A DNA stretch of 64,000 nucleotides from assembly GCF_000633595.2 (NCBI RefSeq), contig NZ_JIBU02000012.1:251574-315573 (forward strand), in the 5' to 3' direction. This document shows, piece by piece, positions 25,329 through 33,065 of this stretch; the first letter of the stretch is position 1; the number at the start of each line of letters is the position of its first letter. A model generated the notes under the pieces. It did not search any database and was not told where the DNA came from. It saw only the letters and a list, made by a program, of their open reading frames with translations. A program made the translations under genes and the position numbers. The stretch is from Clostridium drakei. GTDB taxonomy: Bacteria; Bacillota; Clostridia; Clostridiales; Clostridiaceae.

Positions 25329-25866
25329 AAAATCCATAAGGAGATTAGTACAAGAAAGAAAAGATGTTCTCTCCAAAGGTGAAAGACAAAATTTAGATAA
25401 TATAATATTTGATAAAGTAATAAATAGCTATGCTTATAAAAATTCACACACAATATTTATATTTGTAAGCTATAATAATGAAGTAGATACACACAAGATT
25501 ATAAAGCAGGCTTTAAGAGATAAGAAAATTTTATGTGTTCCTAAAATAATATCTAAAGAAGAGGGTATGGATATTGTACAGATAAAAAGCTTTGAGGATT
25601 TAAAAGAAGGTGCTTATGGCATTTTAGAACCTGATGATAGTGAATTAAAGATCGAAGAAAAGAATATAGATGTATCATATTTACCAGGTTTAGCATTCGA
25701 TAGAAGAGGTGGCAGAGTAGGTTATGGTGGTGGTTTTTACGATAGATTTTTGTTAAAAACAAGAAAGAATTCTAAAAAAATAGGATTAGCCTATAAATTT
25801 CAAGTATTTCCTGAAGTGCCAATGGAAGAACACGATATTTTTATTGATGGAATAATTACAGATTAA
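25318..25866 (+). CDS. 5-formyltetrahydrofolate cyclo-ligase
   Basis: A 182-residue protein of the YgfA/MTHFS family, which converts 5-formyl-THF to methenyl-THF with ATP. The N-terminal KKSIRRLVQERKDVLS and the ATP/phosphate-binding LPGLAFDRRGGRVGYGGGFYDRFL near residues 120-143 are diagnostic. The GTG at 25318 was chosen, with GGAAGGGA upstream inside hprK; starting further upstream would add residues that overlap hprK and do not match the family. Confidence 0.93.
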   Translation: MESKKSIRRLVQERKDVLSKGERQNLDNIIFDKVINSYAYKNSHTIFIFVSYNNEVDTHKIIKQALRDKKILCVPKIISKEEGMDIVQIKSFEDLKEGAYGILEPDDSELKIEEKNIDVSYLPGLAFDRRGGRVGYGGGFYDRFLLKTRKNSKKIGLAYKFQVFPEVPMEEHDIFIDGIITD

Positions 25867-25892
25867 AGCACACAAACTATAAATAGATGTTT

Positions 25893-25943
25893 GAAATGAA
25901 AATTGAGAATTAATTTAATGGTTCTCAATTTTCATTTCTTTAA
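25893..25943. terminator. terminator after the cyclo-ligase gene
   Basis: A perfect 17-bp stem: 25893-25909 with 25922-25938, a 12-base loop, then TTTAAA. Confidence 0.8.
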
Positions 25944-25998
25944 AAATCTATAGATAATTTAACTTTCCATTAAGTTTACTAAATGAGTTGGTGTGTTT

Positions 25999-26937
25999 AT
26001 GAAAGTATTTGATATAACTAATAACTTTAAAGAAATTAAAGAAACTTTACAATTAGGTATGAATCACTATTGGATTTTAATAAAAGCGGATGAATTAAGG
26101 AAACTTAGAAATTTTATTTTGTTAGATGAAGAAAGCATAGAAGAATGTAGTAAGTTTGCACATCCATCTAAAATAAGCTTTTTTGATGGATACATTTTTA
26201 TGAATTTAAATGTACTAAATTATTGTAATGAAATAATTAATTCAAAAGAATTAAATATTTTTTTAAGCAAAGATTACATAATAACTGTTTTTAAAGAAGA
26301 TATAGATATAATAGAAGAGTTTATTGAAGATATTAAGGACTCTAAGAATTGTTTTGTAATAAAAGAAAAGCCTAAAGTTTGTATACTGCTCTATTATATT
26401 CTAGATAGAATAATAGTTAAAAATTACGACATTATAGCTGCCTTAGAAGCTCAAGTGGATGAAATAGAAATAAGTATTTTGAAGGAACCTAAACATGAAC
26501 AAATAGATAATCTTATAAATCTCAGGCGACAGGTATATAAAATAAGGAAATACCTAAGTCCATTAAGATATATAGGAGATAGTTTGGTTAGTAATGATAA
26601 TATGGTATTGGAAAAGGAAAATATTATATATTTTATAAATTTAAATAGAAAAATAGATAAATTAATGATGGCACTAGAAAGTTTAGTTCAAGATTTAGCT
26701 TTAGTGAGAGAGGCCTTTGAATCTGAAATTGCAAATAAGACAAATGAACTTATGAAAGTATTTACTATTATAGCCACAATATTTTTACCTTTAAATTTAA
26801 TAACTAGCATGCATGGCATGAATATGAAGGGAATTCCTTTTGAAAAAATGGAAAATGGTTATCATTGTATGGCAGGAATAATGTTAATCATAGCTTTAAT
26901 ACTTGTGGGAATTTTTAAGAAGAAAAAATGGCTTTAG
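25999..26937 (+). CDS. corA: CorA-type magnesium/divalent metal channel
   Basis: A 312-residue protein with a large cytoplasmic alpha/beta funnel domain and long helices (about residues 140-250), then two C-terminal transmembrane segments. The selectivity motif GMN is present as MHGMNMKG near residues 274-281; the Tyr usual before GMN is His here. The tail KKKKWL is basic as expected. The ATG at 25999 was taken; a GTG two codons earlier is possible. It has no close operon partners. Confidence 0.9.
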   Translation: MKVFDITNNFKEIKETLQLGMNHYWILIKADELRKLRNFILLDEESIEECSKFAHPSKISFFDGYIFMNLNVLNYCNEIINSKELNIFLSKDYIITVFKEDIDIIEEFIEDIKDSKNCFVIKEKPKVCILLYYILDRIIVKNYDIIAALEAQVDEIEISILKEPKHEQIDNLINLRRQVYKIRKYLSPLRYIGDSLVSNDNMVLEKENIIYFINLNRKIDKLMMALESLVQDLALVREAFESEIANKTNELMKVFTIIATIFLPLNLITSMHGMNMKGIPFEKMENGYHCMAGIMLIIALILVGIFKKKKWL

Positions 26938-27088
26938 TAACAAAATAATTTAGCAAGTTTCAATAAATTAGTATATTGAGTAATATTTTTAAAAATGTGA
27001 TTTATTTTAGCCATTATTCTAAATTTTATGGTAAAATGTATTAAGAAAGCTTTTTAAATTAGTATAATGTATAAATATGATTGTTATA

Positions 27089-27105
27089 AGGAACAATGTT
27101 CCTTG
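27089..27105. promoter_or_regulatory. palindrome in the aminopeptidase leader
   Basis: AAGGAAC, three bases, GTTCCTT, lying between a TATAAT (27062-27067) and the ribosome site. The inner GAAC-GTTC spacing of three bases does not fit the LexA consensus of four. It may be an operator for another regulator or a leader hairpin. Confidence 0.4.
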
Positions 27106-27135
27106 GATGTTATATATCGAGAGGGGATTTTAGTT

Positions 27136-28536
27136 ATGAACAAGGACTTAATAAAAAAATATGAATATGCTTGGGATAAATATTCTAAAGATGATTTGAA
27201 GGATGTATTTCATTTATCTGATAAGTATAAAACTTTTATGTCAAAATGTAAAACAGAAAGGGAATGTGTAGAAGAATTCATAATTAGAGCAGAAGAAGCA
27301 GGTTTTAAAAATTTAGAGGATGTTGTATCAAAAAATGGAACCTTGAAGTCAGGAGATAAGGTATATGCAAATAATAAAGGAAAAGGACTAGCATTATTTG
27401 TTATAGGAAGTAACAAATTTGAGGATGGCATGAGAATATTAGGTGCTCATGTGGATTCGCCAAGACTAGACTTAAAACAAAATCCTTTGTATGAAGATAC
27501 TGATATGGCTTTATTTGAAACTCATTATTATGGTGGAATAAAAAAATATCAATGGGTTACACTTCCTTTAGCTATACATGGTGTTATTATAAAAAAGGAT
27601 GGCACAAAAGTAAATGTATCAATTGGAGAAGATGATAATGATCCTGTATTAGGCGTTTCAGACCTTTTAATTCATTTAGCTTCTGAACAAATGGAAAAAA
27701 AGGCAAACAAGGTAATTGAAGGCGAAGATTTAAATGTATTAATTGGAAGTATGCCAATTGAAGATAAGGAAGCTAAGGATAGAGTCAAACGAAACATATT
27801 GAACATATTGAATGAAAAATATAGTATTGTTGAAGAAGATTTTGTTTCTGCTGAGCTTGAAATAGTTCCAGCTGGAAAAGCTAGAGATTACGGTTTGGAT
27901 AGAAGTATGGTTATGGCTTATGGACATGATGATAGAATATGTTCATATACTTCTTTTGAAGCTATGCTTAAAGTAGAAAAAAGTGATAAAACTTGCGTAG
28001 CGCTTTTTGTAGATAAAGAAGAGATAGGTAGTGTAGGTTCAACTGGTATGCATTCAAGATTTTTTGAAAATACTGTAGCTGAGGTTATGAACCTTTGTGG
28101 AGATTATACAGAGTTAAAATTAAGAAGAGCTCTTACTAATTCCAAAATGTTATCTTCCGATGTAGGTGCAGCTTTTGATCCTAATTATCCATCAACTATG
28201 GAAAAGAAAAATTGTGCTTATTTCGGCAAAGGTATAGTATTTAATAAATATACTGGAGCAAGAGGCAAATCAGGATGTAATGATGCTAATCCAGAGTATA
28301 TAGCACAAATAAGAGCTATAATGGAAAAGCATAATGTTTCATGGCAGACAGCAGAACTTGGAAAAGTTGATCAAGGTGGCGGTGGAACTATAGCATATAT
28401 ACTTGCTCAATATAATATGGAAGTTATAGATTGTGGAGTTGCACTTCTGAATATGCATTCCCCATGGGAAATAGCAAGTAAAGCAGATATATATGAGACA
28501 ATGCGTGCTTATCATTCATTTTTATTAGAAGCATAA
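27136..28536 (+). CDS. M18 family aminopeptidase
   Basis: A 466-residue zinc aminopeptidase of the M18 (aspartyl aminopeptidase/aminopeptidase I) family. Metal-ligand segments are seen in GAHVDSPRLDLKQNP (about residues 104-118), GHDDRICSYTSFEAM (about 262-276), FVDKEEIGSVGSTG (about 291-304) and the final LNMHSPWEIASKADIYET. The double Glu DKEEIGS holds the catalytic base. The ATG at 27136 follows GAGAGGGGA; the earlier in-frame ATG at 27067 lies at the -10 region. The enzyme trims peptides in the cytoplasm. Confidence 0.94.
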   Translation: MNKDLIKKYEYAWDKYSKDDLKDVFHLSDKYKTFMSKCKTERECVEEFIIRAEEAGFKNLEDVVSKNGTLKSGDKVYANNKGKGLALFVIGSNKFEDGMRILGAHVDSPRLDLKQNPLYEDTDMALFETHYYGGIKKYQWVTLPLAIHGVIIKKDGTKVNVSIGEDDNDPVLGVSDLLIHLASEQMEKKANKVIEGEDLNVLIGSMPIEDKEAKDRVKRNILNILNEKYSIVEEDFVSAELEIVPAGKARDYGLDRSMVMAYGHDDRICSYTSFEAMLKVEKSDKTCVALFVDKEEIGSVGSTGMHSRFFENTVAEVMNLCGDYTELKLRRALTNSKMLSSDVGAAFDPNYPSTMEKKNCAYFGKGIVFNKYTGARGKSGCNDANPEYIAQIRAIMEKHNVSWQTAELGKVDQGGGGTIAYILAQYNMEVIDCGVALLNMHSPWEIASKADIYETMRAYHSFLLEA

Positions 28537-28569
28537 AAATGGACATAAGTAAAAAAAGTTAAAAATTAA

Positions 28570-28614
28570 AACGCACCTAAATGTTAGGCTCCAAATTTAA
28601 CATTTAGGTGCGTT
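28570..28614. terminator. perfect 17-bp hairpin after the aminopeptidase gene
   Basis: Arms 28570-28586 and 28598-28614 are exact complements with an 11-base loop. No T-run follows on the plus strand, but T-rich sequence would follow when read on the minus strand. It probably still acts as a transcript end or stabiliser. Confidence 0.6.
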
Positions 28615-28699
28615 ATCCATATACAAAAAAATAAAAGAAAAAGTAGCATATTTTTGTCTTGGAATAATATGGTATAATTATTGTGAGAGGTGATAAAAT

Positions 28700-29509
28700 A
28701 TGGGATTAAATTTTAAAAAGACTATTAAAATAGGTAAGGATATTGTAATTAATTTTAACAAAAACAATGGAATAAGTATTTCTAAAGATGCCAAGCATAG
28801 TAAATTTAAAACGAATAAAAAAAATGGTATAATTAGGAGCTCTGAACCAAAAAAAAATAAATTTGGAGAAAACGTTATAGATGCAAGGAAGGGACATATT
28901 TTATTAACGATTGCAATATGTATTTTATTGTTTTTGGGACTTGTTAATCCTATATTTTTAATTATTACTATTATTCCAATATTATATATGTTTATAAGTA
29001 AAAGTGGCAGGCAGAAGATGTATATATCAGCTTCAGTACACAGTTTACAAGTATCAAAAATAGACAAGGCAGAAAAATATTTAAAGAAGGCTAAAAGTAT
29101 ACTTGATAATGAATTAATATTTGAATTAGAAGAAGATATAAATAATGTAAAAAATAGAAGTTCAAATAAAAAAAAATTCTTAGTTTTAGAATACAAAGAT
29201 ATTTTACTTAATAAACAAATTGGAAGAAATCTTAAGGCTAGAGAATTTGAAAACAAAGGTAATATAAATAGTGCTATAGATTTGTATGAATTAAATATTA
29301 AAGAAGGATTTACAGGAATAGTTCCATATGAAAGATTAATGGAGTTATATGAAAAACAACAAAAATATGATGATGAGATTAGAGTAATAAATAAGGTTAT
29401 AGAAATATTTAAAAATTCGTGGGAGGATAAAATTGATAAACAATCTGAAATAGAAATGTTTACATCAAGATTAGAAAAAATTAAAATAGTAAAAGAAAAA
29501 TTGTATTGA
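28700..29509 (+). CDS. membrane protein with DUF4236-like N-terminus and TPR-like C-terminus
   Basis: A 269-residue protein. The first 30 residues (NFKKTIKIGKDIVINFNKNNGISISKD) resemble the DUF4236 module of MGxRFRKSxKIGPGxRxNxSKSG type. Two hydrophobic helices follow at about residues 70-105 (HILLTIAICILLFLGLVNP and IIPILYMF). The C-terminal half (about 115-265) is helical with TPR-like pairs (KAEKYLKKAKSIL; NINSAIDLYELNIKEG; YDDEIRVINKVIEIF). It may be a membrane-anchored scaffold. ATG 28700 follows GAGAGGTGATAAA. Function unknown. Confidence 0.75.
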   Translation: MGLNFKKTIKIGKDIVINFNKNNGISISKDAKHSKFKTNKKNGIIRSSEPKKNKFGENVIDARKGHILLTIAICILLFLGLVNPIFLIITIIPILYMFISKSGRQKMYISASVHSLQVSKIDKAEKYLKKAKSILDNELIFELEEDINNVKNRSSNKKKFLVLEYKDILLNKQIGRNLKAREFENKGNINSAIDLYELNIKEGFTGIVPYERLMELYEKQQKYDDEIRVINKVIEIFKNSWEDKIDKQSEIEMFTSRLEKIKIVKEKLY

Positions 29510-29568
29510 TACAAATTAGTAACAAAAGCTTTTTCTAATGAATACAATGCATTGGGAGGGATTTTGTT

Positions 29569-29793
29569 ATGAATAATAGATTTAAGAATTATGGTTTGTG
29601 GGTTTCTATAGCAGCATTTATTCCGTTACTCTTAAATAGTTTTGGTATGGATATTCTTCCTAAAAATTATGGTGATGTAGTAAATGCATTGCTTGCAATA
29701 CTAGTAACGGCAGGAATTTTGAGCAACCCTCAAACTGAGTCTAAGGGATATCTTGATGATAAGAAAACTGAAGAAAATAAGGACAATAAATAA
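29569..29793 (+). CDS. phage-type holin, stand-alone
   Basis: A 74-residue protein with two short hydrophobic segments (about residues 8-28 and 36-52) and a charged C-tail ending in KKTEENKDNK. The pattern WVSIAAFIPLLLNSFG ... DVVNALLAILVTAGILSNPQTESKGY is that of the phi-LC3/Bhl-type holin families, including the NP-x-T-x-S-KG end. No endolysin, prophage gene or integrase is adjacent, so it is a chromosomal orphan that may serve in protein release or lysis. ATG 29569 follows TTGGGAGGG. Confidence 0.75.
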   Translation: MNNRFKNYGLWVSIAAFIPLLLNSFGMDILPKNYGDVVNALLAILVTAGILSNPQTESKGYLDDKKTEENKDNK

Positions 29794-29827
29794 GCATATT
29801 GCGAAGCTTTGCTTCGCAATATGCTTA
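29791..29827. terminator. perfect 17-bp palindromic hairpin, repeat element copy 2
   Basis: Arms 29791-29807 and 29811-29827 are exact complements with a TTT loop. It overlaps the holin stop codon and nearly touches the convergent PHP gene. Its core and the following TGCTTATTA are shared with the element at 5450-5481. Confidence 0.75.
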
Positions 29828-30667
29828 TTAAAATTTTTTGAGTTTTTCTAAAAAAATTTTAATATCTTTTTCTTCTAAAAAAACTTGACCTATTCTTAAA
29901 GCATGTTTTGAATCTTCCTTAGTCATACCATGAAAATCAGAACCAGCTGTAATTATTTTATTATATTTTTTAGCTAAAGCTTTAAAATTTTTTGTGTCAT
30001 TTGGTTCATTCATAGAATAAATAGCTTCAATTCCATCAAAAGGCATATTTAAAAGTTCTGCAACATCTATATTTTTTATTAAAATAGGATGAGCAAGTAC
30101 TACTAAAGCATTATGTTCTCTTAAAATTTTTATTCCTTCCTCAGTACTCAGTTTTTTATTTGCTACATAAGCAGGGCTATTTTCCCCTATAAAATTTTTA
30201 AAAATGTAATCCCATTTGTAATTATAACCAGCACCTATTATTGCTTTAGCAATATGAGGTCTTGCTATAATACCTTCAGCATGATCTAATATTTTTTCAT
30301 AATTTAATTTTATATTGAAAAATTTATCTAAATTCTCAACTATTTTTTTACCTCTATAAGTTCTATACTCATTCATATCTTTTAAATAATCTTTTAATTT
30401 ATAGTCTATTTGTGTAATGTCATTAAAGTAGCCTAAAATATGAATGTTTTCTTTATAATATAAAGTTGACAATTCTAATCCAGGTATTACCTTAATTCCA
30501 AGCTTTTTACCTTCAACTACTGCTTCAAGGACTCCAGATATAGTATCATGATCTGTAATGGACATTATATCTATATTTTCTTTTGAAGCCATGTTAACTA
30601 ACTCTTTAGGAGAAAATTTCCCATCAGAAGCTGTAGTGTGTAAATGAAAATCTCCTTTTTTGTACAA
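29828..30667 (-). CDS. PHP-domain metallophosphoesterase
   Basis: A 279-residue PHP-family phosphoesterase. The first metal motif HLHTTASDG is at about residues 8-16, followed by ITDHDTISG, then LGYFNDI, VVLAHP and a final GSDFHGMTK. This matches the RNase AM/YciV-like group acting on nucleotide phosphates or RNA 5' ends, though other substrates are possible. The TTG at 30667 follows AGGTGATTTCA; a GTG at 30676 overlaps that site. It starts 38 bases after the flavodoxin-like gene and is probably the last gene of the operon that begins with the 1620-residue protein. Confidence 0.87.
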   Translation of the reverse strand: MYKKGDFHLHTTASDGKFSPKELVNMASKENIDIMSITDHDTISGVLEAVVEGKKLGIKVIPGLELSTLYYKENIHILGYFNDITQIDYKLKDYLKDMNEYRTYRGKKIVENLDKFFNIKLNYEKILDHAEGIIARPHIAKAIIGAGYNYKWDYIFKNFIGENSPAYVANKKLSTEEGIKILREHNALVVLAHPILIKNIDVAELLNMPFDGIEAIYSMNEPNDTKNFKALAKKYNKIITAGSDFHGMTKEDSKHALRIGQVFLEEKDIKIFLEKLKKF

Positions 30668-30705
30668 TGAAATCACCTACTTGTTAAAATTTACTGTATA
30701 TATCA

Positions 30706-31764
30706 TTATACTCCGTTAATTATGTGTTTTGCAAAGTTTTCTGCCTTATAAGTTATATTTTCTACTTTAAATATAGCTTTTGGATTATTAGCAGTTTCAG
30801 TGATTATGGCATGGGCAGGTAGCATAAATCCTTTATTTATATTTAAGGCACCAATGAGTTGCTTAGCTACAGAATCACTGCCAGAATTTCCAGATACAAT
30901 TATGCCAAACATAGATTTATTATGGAAACTCATTTTATTATAAAGTACTGTAATTCTATTTATAACTGCAGTTAAATTAGCAGCAATAGCATCATTATAA
31001 TTAGGACAAAGCCATACGATTCCATCAGCTTCTTCTATAGCTGGAATTACATTGTCTACCATAAATCCACCATAAAAACATTTGTTTTGATTACCATAAT
31101 GCAAACATAATTTATAAGAACAACCTTTACAATCAAGTATTTTACCATTTTCAATGTGTATTTCTTTTATTACGAAATTGTCTAAGTATTGGGATATCAT
31201 ATGCCATAAATCTAAAGTGTTAGAAAATTTATGAGTAGAGGAGTATAAAACTGTGATTTTTTTCTTGCGTTCTGTTAAGGGTATGGCATTTTCATATTCT
31301 GAGAGTCTTTTACCAAGGTCATAGGATAACTTTAAGCAAATTTGTTCTAGAGGTATGTTTAGGTTTCTTTGCCAATTTAAAAAGTTTTTTAAGCTTTTAG
31401 TAGCTTCAATTATAGGATGACCTAGAAATTTGCATCCTAGGTTATTGGAAATAAAGATAATATCTTGAGCAGATCTTTTGGTTCCTAGTTCTGAATCACT
31501 GTTTATAAGTAGAGCACCTATGCAATTTTCAAAAGCATTTTTATCATTAAGATTTAGTTCTTTTAAAAATTTAAGCATAGGTAAGTCAAAGCCATTGGAA
31601 TCTAACTCAAGTAAAAATAATAATTTTTTATTTTTTAAATTTGTTGGATGTGCAAAATTTTTTATATACTTGATAGAGTGAAAGTTTTTTATAAAGTTTT
31701 GAGTCATAAGTTTAAGTCTATCTGACAAATCATCATTTGGTGATATAACATATAAAGTCTCCAT
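30706..31764 (-). CDS. flavodoxin-fold oxidoreductase-like protein of the HD/nucleotidyltransferase operon
   Basis: A 352-residue protein. The N-terminal 170 residues have no recognised domain (SPNDDLSDRLKLM; IGALLINSDSELGTKRSAQDIIF). The C-terminal half is a flavodoxin/FMN-reductase fold: ITVLYSSTHKFSNTLDLW, a Cys-bearing loop (CKGCSYKLCLHYGNQNKC), then WLCPNYNDAIAANLTAVINR and GIIVSGNSGSDSVAKQL. The Cys loop recalls iron-sulfur flavoproteins but with different spacing. A GAGGAGG site precedes the ATG, 28 bases after the dehydrogenase-like gene. It probably transfers electrons for a reaction shared with its operon partners; that link is inference. Confidence 0.8.
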   Translation of the reverse strand: METLYVISPNDDLSDRLKLMTQNFIKNFHSIKYIKNFAHPTNLKNKKLLFLLELDSNGFDLPMLKFLKELNLNDKNAFENCIGALLINSDSELGTKRSAQDIIFISNNLGCKFLGHPIIEATKSLKNFLNWQRNLNIPLEQICLKLSYDLGKRLSEYENAIPLTERKKKITVLYSSTHKFSNTLDLWHMISQYLDNFVIKEIHIENGKILDCKGCSYKLCLHYGNQNKCFYGGFMVDNVIPAIEEADGIVWLCPNYNDAIAANLTAVINRITVLYNKMSFHNKSMFGIIVSGNSGSDSVAKQLIGALNINKGFMLPAHAIITETANNPKAIFKVENITYKAENFAKHIINGV

Positions 31765-31792
31765 AATTAAACCTCCTCAATCAGTAAGAAAA

Positions 31793-33034
31793 TTAGAAAG
31801 ACAACAATTTGTTATAAGTATTTTCAAGTTTGCTAAAAAGCTTAGAAGGCATATTTTTATAAGTTTCAAGTTCTATACCAGAAGCTAATAATCGATTTCG
31901 ACATCCCATAAAAGCTCCTCCTAAGAAAGTAGCACTATAATGCCAATCACTTTTGATAGTAGCAATAATTGAAAGAGCACCAGAAGATAATGCAGGGGCT
32001 ATATAAGGTTTAAAACCTAAGGAACGAACTTCTAAATTAGATTTTATTGTTTTTTCAGTGAGATATTTAGAAATTTCTTCATTATAATTATCTATACTAT
32101 CTGCAATAATAAGATGTTCTCCATGAGGACCAAAGGATCTTCCTTCTTTCAAATATTGAAGGCAGTCATTTCTTTGTGAAGCATAATATGAAGCTCTAGC
32201 ATTCATAACGCCCAGTCCATATCCTCTAATTTGTTCAGGCAAAAGATGTTCATTTAATACTTCTTTGCAAAGTAGATCTACAGGGTCAGATACAACAGAA
32301 AAAATTCCTTTGAAATTCTTTTCTTTAGCTAGTTTAGCATAATATCTAACTATTTTTGAATTACCATCAAATTGGATTAAGCGCACATCAGAAAGTTCTT
32401 TACCAACTTCAGGTACACCTACAGAAACACAGAAAATAAACATGTTGCAGTTGAATAAATCTTTTTCATCTGCTGGAACTACAGGAGGGTAGAATATTGT
32501 TGGATCAGGAGAGAGTATTTGATTGCATTCAAAACACCATCTCTTAATTTTATTTTCATCTTTATCATATACATTAATTTGAGATATACAATTTCCTCCT
32601 AAAAGTCGCAGTCCTGTAATTAAGGTTCCTCCTACATCACCTAAACCTACTATTGTTACATTCCATTTTTTAAAATGTTGATTTTTATCCATAACAGGAA
32701 AGGATTCATTTAGACTTTCCTGCCAATTATCATAATTTGTATTTAATGATATGATTCTTTTTTCTTTAATAGCATTTTGAATGAAGAATGGCAAATTTGA
32801 GATGCCGCAATTAGTATTTTTAAGCAAATTTAAATTTTCCTCTTTTATAAATAAATTTTCTTCAGAACTAACACAAAAATTTCTTCGAGATTTGTTAGTA
32901 TCCAATTTATTTAAGGCAAACATAACACCTCTATAGTTATATGCATAATCTTCAGAAACTTCATTCAAGTTGTAAGGTTCATTTGATATAAGTAATTTAT
33001 TATCTAAAATATAATAAAAAAAATTAGTATTCAT
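31793..33034 (-). CDS. lactate/malate-dehydrogenase-like NAD-binding protein
   Basis: A 413-residue protein. After an unassigned N-terminal 120 residues it shows a Rossmann fold, VTIVGLGDVGGTLITGLRLLG, near residues 126-146. Then come FIFCVSVGVPEVGKE, GIFSVVSDPVDLLCKEVL and RGYGLGVMNARASYYA, the layout of lactate/malate dehydrogenases (GxGxxG, SNPxD-like SDPVDL, GxGxxxxxR). The catalytic His region reads FGPHGEHLIIADS. The substrate is unknown. ATG 33034 follows AAAGGAGTG, 31 bases after the giant gene. The unusual N-terminus and C-terminus set it apart from housekeeping Ldh or Mdh. Confidence 0.8.
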   Translation of the reverse strand: MNTNFFYYILDNKLLISNEPYNLNEVSEDYAYNYRGVMFALNKLDTNKSRRNFCVSSEENLFIKEENLNLLKNTNCGISNLPFFIQNAIKEKRIISLNTNYDNWQESLNESFPVMDKNQHFKKWNVTIVGLGDVGGTLITGLRLLGGNCISQINVYDKDENKIKRWCFECNQILSPDPTIFYPPVVPADEKDLFNCNMFIFCVSVGVPEVGKELSDVRLIQFDGNSKIVRYYAKLAKEKNFKGIFSVVSDPVDLLCKEVLNEHLLPEQIRGYGLGVMNARASYYASQRNDCLQYLKEGRSFGPHGEHLIIADSIDNYNEEISKYLTEKTIKSNLEVRSLGFKPYIAPALSSGALSIIATIKSDWHYSATFLGGAFMGCRNRLLASGIELETYKNMPSKLFSKLENTYNKLLSF

Positions 33035-33065
33035 TAAAAACACTCCTTTTTAGATGTATTACAAT

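Noticed and set aside
27089-27105. GGAAC-AAT-GTTCC palindrome as a LexA box
   Set aside because: Only three bases separate GAAC and GTTC; the LexA consensus needs four. The downstream gene is an aminopeptidase, not an SOS gene.
28678-29547. 289-codon minus-strand open frame opposite the DUF4236-like gene
   Set aside because: It is the antisense shadow of a gene with a good ribosome site; its composition is Phe/Leu/Ile/Ser-rich from A-rich sequence and it has no ribosome site.
29569-29793. Holin as evidence of a prophage
   Set aside because: No capsid, tail, endolysin, terminase or integrase genes flank it; neighbours are housekeeping-like.
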